Assembly: GCF_024734665.1 (NCBI RefSeq)
Contig: NZ_CP102931.1
Location: 1,734,001 to 1,798,000, forward strand
From: Variovorax paradoxus
GTDB lineage: Bacteria; Pseudomonadota; Gammaproteobacteria; Burkholderiales; Burkholderiaceae_C
Direction: 5' to 3'
Length of the DNA stretch: 64,000 nt
Part shown: positions 53,714 through 63,162 of the stretch, one piece after another
Position numbering within the stretch: position 1 is the first letter of the stretch
How the letters are laid out: every line of letters begins with the position of its first letter
Position numbers and translations under genes: made by a program
Notes under the pieces: generated by a model
Seen by the model: the letters and a program-made list of their open reading frames with translations, nothing else
Told to the model about the DNA's origin: nothing
Databases searched by the model: none

Positions 53714-54310
53714 TCAGCGGTGCCAGCCGCGGTATCCGCCACCCCAGCCGCGATAACCGCCGCGGTAGTAGCCGCCACCCCAGCCGCGCGAATAGCCGAG
53801 GTTCAGCGAGATGCCGACTGGGGGATAGACGTAAGGATAGGCATAGGGATACGGATAGGCCGGCTGCACGTAGACCGGATCGGCATACACCGGCGCCGGC
53901 TGGTAGACCGGGGCAGGCGCGTTGGAGACCACCACGCCCGGCTCGGGCACCACGTTGTCCCAGGGGGAGCCGCCGGACTGCGGGTAGTAATTGCCGCTGT
54001 TGGCCTCGACCGGATAGGTCTGCACCTGCGACTGCGGCGCCACCGGCGAGGTCGTCACGCCATAGCCGCTGGCCTGGATCGGAATGGTCGCGCCGGGCCG
54101 GCTGTTCATGCGGGTGGTGTACTGGCGCCCGTTGTATTCGTACGTGACGTTGTAGTTCACGTCGCTGCCGGTCGTTTCGCGGATCGGTGTGGCGGAAATC
54201 ACCCGGGCCTGGACCACCTGGTTCTGCTGGGCGTGCACGAGGCCGGTGCCTGCAGCCAGCGTGCCGGCCACCGAAATGCCGGCAAGGGTGCGAAAAACGT
54301 GTTTGTTCAT
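53714..54310 (-). CDS. Exported hypothetical protein with Pro/Tyr- and Gly-rich tail
   Basis: A 198-residue protein with a Sec signal peptide (1-27, ending VHA). Next comes a domain (ARVISATPIRE, then NVTYEYNGRQYTTRM and RPGATIPIQ) typical of the C-terminal part of glycine-zipper outer-membrane proteins. The tail is a YPYPYAYPY-type run and then Gly/Trp/Tyr repeats. Probably periplasmic or surface-attached; function unknown. Confidence 0.8.
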   Translation of the reverse strand: MNKHVFRTLAGISVAGTLAAGTGLVHAQQNQVVQARVISATPIRETTGSDVNYNVTYEYNGRQYTTRMNSRPGATIPIQASGYGVTTSPVAPQSQVQTYPVEANSGNYYPQSGGSPWDNVVPEPGVVVSNAPAPVYQPAPVYADPVYVQPAYPYPYAYPYVYPPVGISLNLGYSRGWGGGYYRGGYRGWGGGYRGWHR

Positions 54311-54368
54311 GGTGTGTTTCTCCTGCAGATCGCGGTTTGACGCAGGGCCACAGGTCGGGTTCCGGGGT

Positions 54369-54722
54369 TTACACGGCGTTGACAGCCCAGGATTCGGCGT
54401 CGAATCCCGTCGTAACGGGCTTTTTGGGGCCCCAGTTGACCACCGGCCGCTTGATCAGGCTGGGGTTGGCCAGCAGCACGGCGCGGGCCGAGCCGGCGTC
54501 GACCACGCCTTCGCGGGTTGCGTCGTCCAGCTTGCGCCAGGTGGTGCCCTTGCGGTTGACCAGGGCCTCCCAGCCGGGCTTCTTCAGCCACTGGTCGAGC
54601 TCGGCTTCGGGCACGCCCTGTTTCTTGAAGTCGTGGAAGGTGTACTCCACGCCGTGTTCGTCGAGCCAGGCGCGGGCGCGCTTGACGGTGTCGCAGTTCG
54701 GAATGCCGTATAGGGTTGTCAT
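54369..54722 (-). CDS. ArsC/Spx-family reductase-like protein (YffB type)
   Basis: A 117-residue thioredoxin-fold protein starting MTTLYGIPNCDTVKRARAWL, with a single N-terminal cysteine in the CDT motif, and ending in the RPVVNWG region. YffB-type proteins resemble arsenate reductase but their physiological substrate is uncertain. It is divergent from folC with a 48-base gap. Confidence 0.9.
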   Translation of the reverse strand: MTTLYGIPNCDTVKRARAWLDEHGVEYTFHDFKKQGVPEAELDQWLKKPGWEALVNRKGTTWRKLDDATREGVVDAGSARAVLLANPSLIKRPVVNWGPKKPVTTGFDAESWAVNAV

Positions 54723-54770
54723 GGCCGCGATGATGCCCCGAGCGGCGGGTCGGCGACAATGCCGGGCTCC

Positions 54771-56066
54771 ATGGAAACCCTTAACGACTGGCTCGCGCGC
54801 GCCGAGCAACTCCATCCCAAGAACATCGAACTCGGACTCGAGCGCGCCAAAGAGATGGCGCAGCGCCTCGGCCTGCGCTTTGGCTGCCCCGTCATCACGG
54901 TGGCAGGCACCAACGGCAAGGGCTCGACCTGCGCCATGCTCGAATCGATCCTCACGCACGCGGGCTACCGCACGGCGGTGTTCACCTCGCCGCACCTGGT
55001 GCGCTTCGAGGAGCGGCTGCGACTCAAGGGCGAAGCTGTCGATGCTTCCAAACTGATAGCAAGCTTCGAAGTGGTGGAAAAGGCGCGCGGCGACATGTCC
55101 CTGACCTACTTCGAGTTCACCACGCTCGGCATCCTGCATTGCATGATCGAGGAAAAGCCCGACGTAGCGATCCTCGAAGTCGGCCTGGGCGGGCGGCTGG
55201 ACGCGGTCAACATCATCGACACCGATTGCGCGGTCATCACCAGCATCGACCTCGACCACATGGAATACCTCGGGCCCGACCGCGAAAGCATCGGCTTCGA
55301 GAAGGCCGGCATCCTGCGCCCGGGCAAGCCCGCCATCGTGAGCGACCCGATGCCCCCGCAGAGCGTGATCGACCATGCCAACGCCATCGGCGCCGACCTC
55401 TGGCGCTTCGGGACTGACTTCAACGTGTCGGGCGACAAGCAGCAGTGGGGTTGGTCGGGCCGCGGGCGGCGCTACAGCGGGCTGGCCTATCCGGCACTGC
55501 GCGGGGCCAACCAGCTCATCAATGCGGCCGGCGTGCTTGCGGCGCTCGAAGCGCTGCGCCCGCAACTGCCGATCACGGCGCAGGCCGTGCGCAACGGGCT
55601 CGCGATGGTCGAGTTGCCGGGGCGCTTCCAGATCGTGCCGGGCGAACCGGCGCTGGTGCTCGACGTGGCGCACAACGCCCATGCCGTGGCCGCGCTGGCC
55701 GAGAACCTCGATGCGATGGGCTTCTACCCCACTACGCATGGCGTGTTCGGCGTGATGGCCGACAAGGATCTCGCTCCGATCCTGGCGCGCATCGGGCCGC
55801 TGATCGACCGCTGGTACTTCACCGACCTGCCCACCCCGCGCGCCGCCAAGGCGGCCGAACTGCTGGCCAGCTGGCAGGCGCAGAACACGCGCACCGATGC
55901 CTCGGGCAGCGTGTACGCGGGCCCGATGGAGGCGTTGCGCGCAGCCATCGAGCAGGCGGGGCCCGCTGATAGAATCGTGGTCTTCGGATCGTTCTTCACC
56001 GTGGGTGGCGTGCTCGAAAACGGCACCCCCCGGCTGCAAGCCAAACACCTGCTGCCAGGCGGCTGA
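54771..56066 (+). CDS. folC: Bifunctional folylpolyglutamate/dihydrofolate synthase
   Basis: A 431-residue Mur-ligase-fold enzyme that makes dihydrofolate and adds glutamates to folates. P-loop GTNGKGST (46-53), the FTSPHLVRFEERLR segment, LEVGLGGRLDAVN and the C-terminal HNAHAVAAL. ATG at 54771 begins the family N-terminus; an in-frame ATG four codons earlier is possible. First of folC-SPOR-cvpA-purF-metZ-gltX. Confidence 0.96.
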   Translation: METLNDWLARAEQLHPKNIELGLERAKEMAQRLGLRFGCPVITVAGTNGKGSTCAMLESILTHAGYRTAVFTSPHLVRFEERLRLKGEAVDASKLIASFEVVEKARGDMSLTYFEFTTLGILHCMIEEKPDVAILEVGLGGRLDAVNIIDTDCAVITSIDLDHMEYLGPDRESIGFEKAGILRPGKPAIVSDPMPPQSVIDHANAIGADLWRFGTDFNVSGDKQQWGWSGRGRRYSGLAYPALRGANQLINAAGVLAALEALRPQLPITAQAVRNGLAMVELPGRFQIVPGEPALVLDVAHNAHAVAALAENLDAMGFYPTTHGVFGVMADKDLAPILARIGPLIDRWYFTDLPTPRAAKAAELLASWQAQNTRTDASGSVYAGPMEALRAAIEQAGPADRIVVFGSFFTVGGVLENGTPRLQAKHLLPGG

Positions 56067-56127
56067 TCGTCGGGCTGTCCACACCATCTGGCACCACCTC
56101 GCTGCACTCCTTCAGGGATCGAACTTC

Positions 56128-57003
56128 ATGGCGTTTTTCAAGTTCCGCACGCGCGGCCCACAAGGCAACGAAGGACGCAGCGCCCCGGCCGCTGTCCCCG
56201 CGGAAAGTGTCGAAACCATGCGTCGGCGTGCGCGCCACCGGCTGCTCGGCGCAGCGGTGCTGGTGCTGCTCGGTGTGATCGGTTTTCCGCTGTTGTTCGA
56301 TACGCAGCCGCGGCCCGTGTCGGTCGACATTCCCATCGAGATTCCCGATCGCAACAAGGTCAAGCCGCTGCCCGTGCCCGCCACGCCGGCACCTGCCACG
56401 AGCACCGCGCCGGCCGCGCCCGACAACAGCAGCTCGCGCGTGGCCTCGGCATCGCCCTCGTCCGGCGGCATGATCACCGAGACCGCCGACGGCACGGTGA
56501 TCGACTCCGGCAAGCCCGTGCCCAGCACGCCGCCCGTCGCGGCCGCCGAGCCCAAGCCTGAACCGAAGCCCAAGCCCGAGCCCAAACCGGAGCCGAAGCC
56601 CGAACACAAGCCGGAAGCCAAACCAGAGCCCAAGCCGAAGCCCGAAGCCAAGCCGGACCCCAAGCCTGAAGCCAAGCCCAAGCCGGCTGCCTCTGATGAT
56701 GGTGCCCGCGCCCGTGCGCTGCTCGAAGGCAAGCCCGTCACCACTGCCGCCAAGCCCGCCGCTGCCGATGAGGGTGGCCGCTTCGTGGTGCAGGTCGGCG
56801 CTTTCGCCGATGCCGACAAGGCGCGCGAAGTGCGCCAGAAGCTCGAAAAAGCCGGCCTCAAGACCTATGTGCACGTGGCGAAGACTGCCGATGGCGAGCG
56901 CACGCGTGTGCGTGTCGGCCCCTTCAGTTCACGTGCCGAGGCCGACCGCGCGGCGGAGAAGGTCAAGGGCTTGTCTTTGTCGGCCGCGATCCTCACGTTG
57001 TAA
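56128..57003 (+). CDS. SPOR-domain cell-division protein (DedD-like)
   Basis: A 291-residue protein: short cytoplasmic N-terminus, one transmembrane helix (about 38-56), a long periplasmic linker made of Lys-Pro-Glu repeats (about 140-190) and a C-terminal SPOR domain (about 217-291; FVVQVGAFADADKAREV). SPOR domains bind denuded glycan at the division septum. Its place between folC and cvpA equals that of dedD in E. coli. Confidence 0.92.
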   Translation: MAFFKFRTRGPQGNEGRSAPAAVPAESVETMRRRARHRLLGAAVLVLLGVIGFPLLFDTQPRPVSVDIPIEIPDRNKVKPLPVPATPAPATSTAPAAPDNSSSRVASASPSSGGMITETADGTVIDSGKPVPSTPPVAAAEPKPEPKPKPEPKPEPKPEHKPEAKPEPKPKPEAKPDPKPEAKPKPAASDDGARARALLEGKPVTTAAKPAAADEGGRFVVQVGAFADADKAREVRQKLEKAGLKTYVHVAKTADGERTRVRVGPFSSRAEADRAAEKVKGLSLSAAILTL

Positions 57004-57024
57004 GAGCCGTCGCCAGCTGTTGCC

Positions 57025-57510
57025 GTGGCCTTGCTCGACTGGATCGCCGTCGCGCTCATCGGGGTGTCGATGCTGTTCGGCCTGATGCGCGGGCTGGTGT
57101 TCGAAGTGATTTCGCTGATCGGCTGGGTGGCAGCTTTCATTGCAGCCCAGTGGCTGGCTTCTGGTGTGGCGGCATGGCTGCCGTTCGGCGATCCGCAGGG
57201 GGCGTGGCGCTATCCGCTGGCCTTCGTGCTGGTGTTCGTGGCGGTGGTGTTCGGCGTGGGCCTGGTGGCCGCGCTCACGCGCAAGTTGATCACGGTCGTG
57301 GGTCTGCGGCCGGTGGACCGGATTTTGGGAGCAGCGTTCGGAGCGGCGCGGGGTGCGGTGGCCCTGCTCGTGCTGGCCGTCGTTGTTCATTTGCTGGTGT
57401 TGAGCGACAGTGTCTGGTGGCACGAATCGCGCAGCGCCATTGTTCTCGATGCGGCATTGCAGGGCCTCAAACCCTCGCTGCCTGAAAAGTTGGCAAGCTA
57501 CCTGCCCTGA
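57025..57510 (+). CDS. cvpA: CvpA family membrane protein
   Basis: A 161-residue protein with four predicted transmembrane helices and the family opening LDWIAVALIGVSMLFGLMRG. In E. coli CvpA is needed for colicin V production and lies in front of purF, as here. GTG start 21 bases after the SPOR gene; purF follows after 12 bases. Confidence 0.93.
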   Translation: MALLDWIAVALIGVSMLFGLMRGLVFEVISLIGWVAAFIAAQWLASGVAAWLPFGDPQGAWRYPLAFVLVFVAVVFGVGLVAALTRKLITVVGLRPVDRILGAAFGAARGAVALLVLAVVVHLLVLSDSVWWHESRSAIVLDAALQGLKPSLPEKLASYLP

Positions 57511-57522
57511 GAGGAATCGTTC

Positions 57523-59025
57523 ATGTGTGGAATCGTCGGCGTTGTCAGCAGCGCACCCGTCAATCAGCTGCTCTATGACGCGCTGCTGCTCCTGCAGCAT
57601 CGCGGCCAGGATGCCGCTGGCATCGTGACCTTGCTTGAACGCAAGTTCTTCATGCACAAGGCCAAGGGCATGGTCCGCGACGTGTTCCGCACGCGCAACA
57701 TGCGTGCGCTGCCGGGCAATGTGGGCCTGGGCCAGGTGCGCTACCCGACCGCCGGCAATGCGTACAGCGAGGAAGAGGCCCAGCCCTTCTACGTGAACGC
57801 GCCGTTCGGCATCGTGCTCGTGCACAACGGCAACCTGACCAACGCGCATGCGCTGCGTTCGGAGCTGTTCTCCACCGACCACCGCCACACCAACACCGAG
57901 AGCGACTCCGAAGTGCTGCTCAACGTGCTGGCGCACGAACTGGAGCGCTCCTCGCGCGGCGTGCCGCTGCATCCGGCCGAAGTGTTCGCCGCGGTCAAGA
58001 ACATGCACAAGCGCCTGCGCGGCTCGTACGCCGTGGTATCGCTGATTGCCGGCCACGGCCTGCTTGCTTTCCGCGACCCGTACGGCATTCGCCCGCTGTG
58101 CATGGGCCGCAGCGCCGACGGCACCGTGATGGTGGCGAGCGAATCGGTCGCGCTGGAAGGCTCGGGCCATGTGTTCGAGCGCAACATCAACCCCGGCGAG
58201 GCCGTGTTCATCGACCTCGAGGGCAACGTGCATTCGATGCAGTGCGCCGAAGCGCCGACGCTGAACCCCTGCATCTTCGAATTCGTGTACCTCGCGCGTC
58301 CGGACTCGGTGCTCGACGGCATCTCGGTCTACCAGGCGCGCCTGAACCTCGGCGAGACGCTGGCCAAGCGCGTGGTGTCGACCGTGCCGCCGAACCAGAT
58401 CGACGTGATCATCCCGATTCCCGAGTCGAGCCGCCCGAGCGCCACGCAGCTCGCGCACCTGCTGGGCGTGCCATACCGCGAAGGCTTCGTGAAGAACCGC
58501 TACGTCGGCCGCACCTTCATCATGCCGGGGCAGGGCGTGCGCAAGAAGTCGGTGCGCCAGAAGCTCAACGTGATCGCCAGCGAGTTCAAGGGCCGCAACG
58601 TGCTGCTGGTCGACGACTCGATCGTGCGCGGCACCACCAGCCGCGAGATCGTGCAGATGGCACGCGATGCCGGCGCCCGCAAGGTCTACCTGGCCAGCGC
58701 CGCGCCGCCGGTGCGCTACCCCAACGTCTACGGCATCGACATGCCGACCAAGGACGAGCTGGTGGCGCACGACCGCACCGTCGAAGAAATCCGCGAACTG
58801 ATCGGTTGCGACGCGCTGATCTACCAGGACGTCGACGCCATGAAGCGCGCCATCGGCTCGCTCAACACCAAGCTCGACGGCTTCGACGCCTCGTGCTTCG
58901 ACGGCGTCTACGTGACCGGCGACATCGACACCGACGCCATCTCGCGCATGAACGGCAACCGTCCCCGCGTCGAGGAGACCGAAGAAGATTCTTCGCGTCT
59001 CGCGCTCCCCAACCACAGCGAGTGA
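57523..59025 (+). CDS. purF: Amidophosphoribosyltransferase
   Basis: A 500-residue enzyme, first committed step of purine synthesis (PRPP + glutamine to phosphoribosylamine). The N-terminal nucleophile is C2 in MCGIVGVV, the glutaminase domain fills the first half, and the PRPP loop is VLLVDDSIVRGTTS in the second half. Normal length for the E. coli type. Confidence 0.97.
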   Translation: MCGIVGVVSSAPVNQLLYDALLLLQHRGQDAAGIVTLLERKFFMHKAKGMVRDVFRTRNMRALPGNVGLGQVRYPTAGNAYSEEEAQPFYVNAPFGIVLVHNGNLTNAHALRSELFSTDHRHTNTESDSEVLLNVLAHELERSSRGVPLHPAEVFAAVKNMHKRLRGSYAVVSLIAGHGLLAFRDPYGIRPLCMGRSADGTVMVASESVALEGSGHVFERNINPGEAVFIDLEGNVHSMQCAEAPTLNPCIFEFVYLARPDSVLDGISVYQARLNLGETLAKRVVSTVPPNQIDVIIPIPESSRPSATQLAHLLGVPYREGFVKNRYVGRTFIMPGQGVRKKSVRQKLNVIASEFKGRNVLLVDDSIVRGTTSREIVQMARDAGARKVYLASAAPPVRYPNVYGIDMPTKDELVAHDRTVEEIRELIGCDALIYQDVDAMKRAIGSLNTKLDGFDASCFDGVYVTGDIDTDAISRMNGNRPRVEETEEDSSRLALPNHSE

Positions 59026-59036
59026 GAGCCCAAGAA

Positions 59037-60257
59037 GTGACCGACGAACGAACCCTGCCGCCCGGACTGCATCGCGACACGCTCGCGCTGCGCACCGGGC
59101 TGGCGCCGAGCCAGCACGGCGAGCACTCCGAGGCGCTGTTCCTGACGAGCGGCTTCGTGCAGCCCGATGCCGAAACCTCGGCGCGCCGCTTTGCGGGCAC
59201 CGAAGCGGGCTTCACCTATTCGCGCACGTCCAACCCGACGGTGGCGAGCTTCGAGCAGCGCCTTGCGGCGCTCGAAGGCACCGAGGCCGCCATCGGCGCA
59301 TCGACGGGCATGGGCGCGATCCTCATGATGTGCATGGGCCTGCTGAAGGCCGGCGATCATGTGATCTGCTCGCGCTCGGTGTTCGGCTCCACGCTGAACC
59401 TGTTCGGCAAGGAGTTCGCCAAGTTCGGTGTGGAAACCACTTTCGTCTCGCAGACCGACGTGGCGGAATGGCGTGCTGCGCTGAAGCCCAACACGAAGTT
59501 GCTGTTCGCCGAAACCCCGACGAATCCGCTGACCGAGGTGTGCGACATCCGTGCGCTCGCCGATCTGGCACACGGCGCGGGCGCGCTGCTGACCGTGGAC
59601 AACTGCTTCTGCACGCCGGTGCTGCAGCGCCCCGCCGAACTGGGCGCCGATCTCATCATCCATTCGGGCACCAAGTACCTCGACGGCCAGGGCCGAGTGA
59701 TGGCTGGCGCGATCTGCGGGCCATCGAAGCTCATCGTCGACGTGTTCGGCCCCGTGGTGCGCACTGCCGGCATGGCGCTGTCGCCGTTCAATGCGTGGGT
59801 CGTGCTCAAGGGCATGGAAACGCTGGGCATCCGCATGCAGGCGCAGTGCGCGAACGCGCTGGCCGTTGCGAAATGGCTCGAAGCGCAGCCGGGCATCGCA
59901 CGCGTCTATTACCCGGGGCTCGCCTCGCATCCGCAGCACGAACTGGCGATGCGCCAGCAGGCGGGGCAGGGCGGGGCGGTCGTGTCCTTCGACGTGGTCG
60001 GCAACGACCCCGAGACGGCGCGCGCCAATGCCTTCCACGTGATCAACAGCACGCGCGTGGTCAGCATCGCGACCAACCTCGGCGACACCAAGACCATCAT
60101 CACGCACCCCGGCACGACCTCGCACGGACGCCTCACCGAAGTGCAGCGCCAGGCCGCAGGCATCAGCCAGGGGCTGATCCGCCTCGCGGTCGGCCTGGAG
60201 TACATCGACGACATCACGGCCGACCTGCAACGCGGCCTGAGCACCCTGACAACCTGA
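59037..60257 (+). CDS. metZ: O-succinylhomoserine sulfhydrylase
   Basis: A 406-residue PLP enzyme of the Cys/Met metabolism family that makes homocysteine from O-succinylhomoserine and sulfide. Seen: YSRTSNPTVASFEQRLAALEG, TVDNCFCTPVLQRP and the PLP lysine in SGTKYLDGQGR. The start is GTG, 11 bases after the purF stop; a longer open frame on the same strand would run inside purF. The purF-metZ order is common in this group of bacteria. Confidence 0.94.
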   Translation: MTDERTLPPGLHRDTLALRTGLAPSQHGEHSEALFLTSGFVQPDAETSARRFAGTEAGFTYSRTSNPTVASFEQRLAALEGTEAAIGASTGMGAILMMCMGLLKAGDHVICSRSVFGSTLNLFGKEFAKFGVETTFVSQTDVAEWRAALKPNTKLLFAETPTNPLTEVCDIRALADLAHGAGALLTVDNCFCTPVLQRPAELGADLIIHSGTKYLDGQGRVMAGAICGPSKLIVDVFGPVVRTAGMALSPFNAWVVLKGMETLGIRMQAQCANALAVAKWLEAQPGIARVYYPGLASHPQHELAMRQQAGQGGAVVSFDVVGNDPETARANAFHVINSTRVVSIATNLGDTKTIITHPGTTSHGRLTEVQRQAAGISQGLIRLAVGLEYIDDITADLQRGLSTLTT

Positions 60258-60264
60258 TTGATTC

Positions 60265-61653
60265 ATGACCGGCAAAGTTCGCACCCGCATCGCTCCGTCT
60301 CCCACCGGCTTTCTTCACCTGGGCACGGCTCGCACTGCGCTCTATTCGTGGGCCTATGCGCGCCACCACGGCGGCGAGTTCGTGCTGCGCATCGAAGACA
60401 CCGACGTGGCCCGCTCCACGCAGGACTCGACCGACCAGATCCTCGCGTCGATGCATTGGCTCGGCCTCGACTACGACGAAGGCCCGATCTACCAGATGCA
60501 GCGCCTGGAGCGGTATCGCGAAGTGATCGCGCAGATGCTTGCGGCCGGCACGGCCTACCACTGCTACTGCACGCCGGCCGAACTCGACGAGATGCGCGAG
60601 GCGCAACGCGCGCGCGGTGAAAAGACGCTGTACGACCGCCGTTGGCGTCCCGAGCCGGGCAAGGTGCTGCCGCCCGTGCCCGAAGGCGTGCCGCCGGTGG
60701 TGCGCTTCTGCAATCCGCCTGAAGGCGACGTGACGTGGAACGACCTCGTCAAGGGCGAGATCACCATCAACAACCGCGAGATCGACGACCTCATCATCCT
60801 GCGGCCTGACGGTGTGCCCACCTACAACTTCGCGGTGGTGGTCGACGACTGGGACATGAACATCACGCACGTGTTCCGCGGCGACGAGCACATCAACAAC
60901 ACGCCGTGGCAGATCAACATCTTCCGCGCGCTCGGCGCACCGCTGCCCGATTTCGGCCATGTGCCCGTGATCCTCGGCGACGACGGGCAGAAGCTGTCGA
61001 AGCGCCGCGGCGCCGTGAGCGTCACTGCCTACGAAGACAACGGCTACCTGCCCGAAGCGATGCTCAACTACCTCGCGCGCCTCGGCTGGAGCCACGGCGA
61101 CGACGAGCTCTTCACGCGCGAACAGATGGTGAGCTGGTTCGACGGTTCGCACCTCTCGAAGAGCCCCGCGCAGTGGGATGCGGCCAAGCTCGCGTGGGTC
61201 AACGCGCAGTACATCAAGGCGAAGAGTGGTGACGAACTCGCGCCGCTTGTTGCAGCACAGTTGCAAAAGCGTGGCATCGTGGCCGACGAGCGTTTGCCCG
61301 TGATCTGCGCGTTGTTCAAGGACCGTTGCGAGACCACAGTGGCGCTGGCCGACTGGGCTGCGGCGTTCTATGCGGACATCAACGTGAGCGATGCCGATCG
61401 CGCGCAGCACATCACTGATGCAGTGAAGCCTGCGATCGCAACGCTCGCAGAAAAATTGACGACGGCTGCCTGGGATAAGGCCTCGATCGCAGTTATCATC
61501 AAAGAAGTTCTCGCGACACATGCATTGAAAATGCCGGTGTTAGCGATGCCAGTACGAGTGCTTGTGATGGGAACATCGCAGACACCGTCCCTCGATTCAG
61601 TGCTCGAAATTTTTTCCCGCGAAAAAGTTATCGAGCGATTGAAAAAGGCCTGA
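60265..61653 (+). CDS. gltX: Glutamyl-tRNA synthetase
   Basis: A 462-residue class I synthetase that charges tRNA-Glu. HIGH-equivalent [14 protein letters not shown] (residues ~10-23), KMSKS-equivalent [10 protein letters not shown], and the IEDTD segment. The discriminating C-terminal anticodon-binding helices are complete. It starts 7 bases after metZ. The tRNA-Glu gene lies only ~160 bases downstream. Confidence 0.97.
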   Translation: MTGKVRTRIAPSPTGFLHLGTARTALYSWAYARHHGGEFVLRIEDTDVARSTQDSTDQILASMHWLGLDYDEGPIYQMQRLERYREVIAQMLAAGTAYHCYCTPAELDEMREAQRARGEKTLYDRRWRPEPGKVLPPVPEGVPPVVRFCNPPEGDVTWNDLVKGEITINNREIDDLIILRPDGVPTYNFAVVVDDWDMNITHVFRGDEHINNTPWQINIFRALGAPLPDFGHVPVILGDDGQKLSKRRGAVSVTAYEDNGYLPEAMLNYLARLGWSHGDDELFTREQMVSWFDGSHLSKSPAQWDAAKLAWVNAQYIKAKSGDELAPLVAAQLQKRGIVADERLPVICALFKDRCETTVALADWAAAFYADINVSDADRAQHITDAVKPAIATLAEKLTTAAWDKASIAVIIKEVLATHALKMPVLAMPVRVLVMGTSQTPSLDSVLEIFSREKVIERLKKA

Positions 61654-61669
61654 AAAATCGGGCTATAAT
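61639..61669 (+). promoter_or_regulatory. Promoter of the Ala-Glu-Asp tRNA operon
   Basis: A perfect TATAAT at 61664 with TTGAAA at 61639 (19-base spacing, slightly long), overlapping the last codons of gltX. The transcript would start about 10 bases before tRNA-Ala. Confidence 0.6.
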
Positions 61670-61689
61670 TCGAGGCTCGACACCCACAC

Positions 61690-61765
<76 letters not shown>

Positions 61766-61816
61766 TCAAAGTGTCGAGAAGATATGAAGTGCTGATCGCA
61801 GCACGTCCAAGGTTTT

Positions 61817-61892
61817 GACCCTATCGTCTAGAGGCCTAGGACACCACCCTTTCACGGTGGCTACCGGGGTTCGAATCCCCGTAGGGTCGCCA
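61817..61892 (+). tRNA. tRNA-Glu (TTC)
   Basis: Acceptor GACCCTA/TAGGGTC, anticodon stem CCACC/GGTGG around CTTTCAC (anticodon TTC), T arm GGGGTTCGAATCCCC, discriminator G, encoded CCA. Confidence 0.96.
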
Positions 61893-61962
61893 GTTTTACT
61901 TCGGTAAAGCAGGCACAAGTGGCAACACTTGGCTCCGTCAAACGAGCGAACGTTGTCTACCA

Positions 61963-62039
61963 GGAGTGGTAGTTCAGTTGGTTAGAATACCGGCCTGTCA
62001 CGCCGGGGGTCGCGGGTTCGAGTCCCGTCCACTCCGCCA
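61963..62039 (+). tRNA. tRNA-Asp (GTC)
   Basis: Acceptor GGAGTGG/CCACTCC, anticodon stem CCGGC/GCCGG around CTGTCAC (anticodon GTC), discriminator G, encoded CCA. The standard form; compare the divergent tRNA-Asp at 12547. Confidence 0.96.
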
Positions 62040-62045
62040 GTCAGA

Positions 62046-62080
62046 AGCCCTTGCAGCTCAATGAGTTGCAAGGGCTTTTC
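62046..62080 (+). terminator. Rho-independent terminator of the tRNA operon
   Basis: Stem AAGCCCTTGCA / TGCAAGGGCTT, followed by TTTTC, directly after tRNA-Asp. Confidence 0.9.
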
Positions 62081-62107
62081 ACTTTCTGACGCCCCCACGC
62101 AATCACC

Positions 62108-63049
62108 TCATCCTGCTGTTTTGGGCTGTGTCACGCCTGCGAGTTGCTGCTCGTTCGACAGCAGGAAGTCGATGAAGGCGCGCACGCGGCGCGGCATCGC
62201 CCGGCTTGCGGGATAGAGCAGTGACGCGAGCTTCGGCGCGGGCTCGAAGTCTTGCAGCAATCTTTCGAGCCGGCCGTTGGCGAGGTGCTCGCCCACAACG
62301 AACATCGGCAGATGCGCGATGCCCAACCCGGCCACCGCCATCGCTGCGAGGTGGTGCATGTCGTCCGACCGCACTGCGGCTCGTGGCTCGATCTGCAGCG
62401 GGCCTTCCGGTGTCTTGAAGTTCCACGGATCCTCGCGACCATCTGGCCGCGTGTAGGCCATGCATCGATGCTCGACGAGTTCTTCGGGTCGTGATGGCCG
62501 CGACATCTCCCTGAAGCAGGCAGGTGCCGCGACGGTGACGAACTGACCGTATCCGAGTGGCCGCGCCACGAGGCTCGAGTCGGGCAGGGCGCCCACCGTG
62601 ATCGCGACATCCAGCCCCAGGTCGAAGACGTCTGACAGCCGCATCGTCGACACGATCTCGATGCGCAGCTTCGGATGCCGCGCGAGCAGTGCTGGCAGCA
62701 GCGGCGCCACGAGAAACGTTCCGAAGAGCGGCGGCAACCCCACGCGCACGGTGCCCGCTACCGCACGCGTGCCCGCGCCAGCTTCTTCCGCAGCTTCGGC
62801 CAGCAGGTCGAAGGCCCTTGCACAACGCTCGTGAAACGCCATGCCTTCCTCGGTCAGATGCAAGGCCCGCGTCGTGCGCGCCAGCAACTGCACGCCGAGA
62901 TCGCTTTCGAGCCGGCCAATGGCCTTGCTCACGGCCGATGGCGTCATCGCATGAAGTGCCGCCGCGGCGGTGAAGCTGCCCGCATCGGCCACGGTCACGA
63001 ACACGCGTGCATCGGCCTCCGAGATTGGCAACTCGTGAGTCCGGCTCAT
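62108..63049 (-). CDS. LysR-family transcriptional regulator
   Basis: A 313-residue LysR protein with helix-turn-helix (GSFTAAAALHAMTPSAVSKA, about residues 24-43), then LLARTTRALHLTEEG and an effector domain. It belongs to the group that regulates adjacent oxidoreductases. Divergent from a glutathione S-transferase gene (113-base gap), its probable target. An in-frame ATG at 63079 with GAGGGG upstream is an alternative start adding 10 residues. Confidence 0.9.
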   Translation of the reverse strand: MSRTHELPISEADARVFVTVADAGSFTAAAALHAMTPSAVSKAIGRLESDLGVQLLARTTRALHLTEEGMAFHERCARAFDLLAEAAEEAGAGTRAVAGTVRVGLPPLFGTFLVAPLLPALLARHPKLRIEIVSTMRLSDVFDLGLDVAITVGALPDSSLVARPLGYGQFVTVAAPACFREMSRPSRPEELVEHRCMAYTRPDGREDPWNFKTPEGPLQIEPRAAVRSDDMHHLAAMAVAGLGIAHLPMFVVGEHLANGRLERLLQDFEPAPKLASLLYPASRAMPRRVRAFIDFLLSNEQQLAGVTQPKTAG

Positions 63050-63162
63050 CAATCTTGTGCCCTCAACCCGCTTTTTCATGAAGCCCCTCGCGGCCACCAT
63101 TCGTGGCGTGCACATCGATAACGTCAACACACAACCCGTCTGACCACCAACAGGAGCCGATC

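Noticed and set aside
58098..59036. Extended N-terminus for metZ
   Set aside because: The frame is open but lies entirely inside purF; the GTG at 59037 yields the normal protein.
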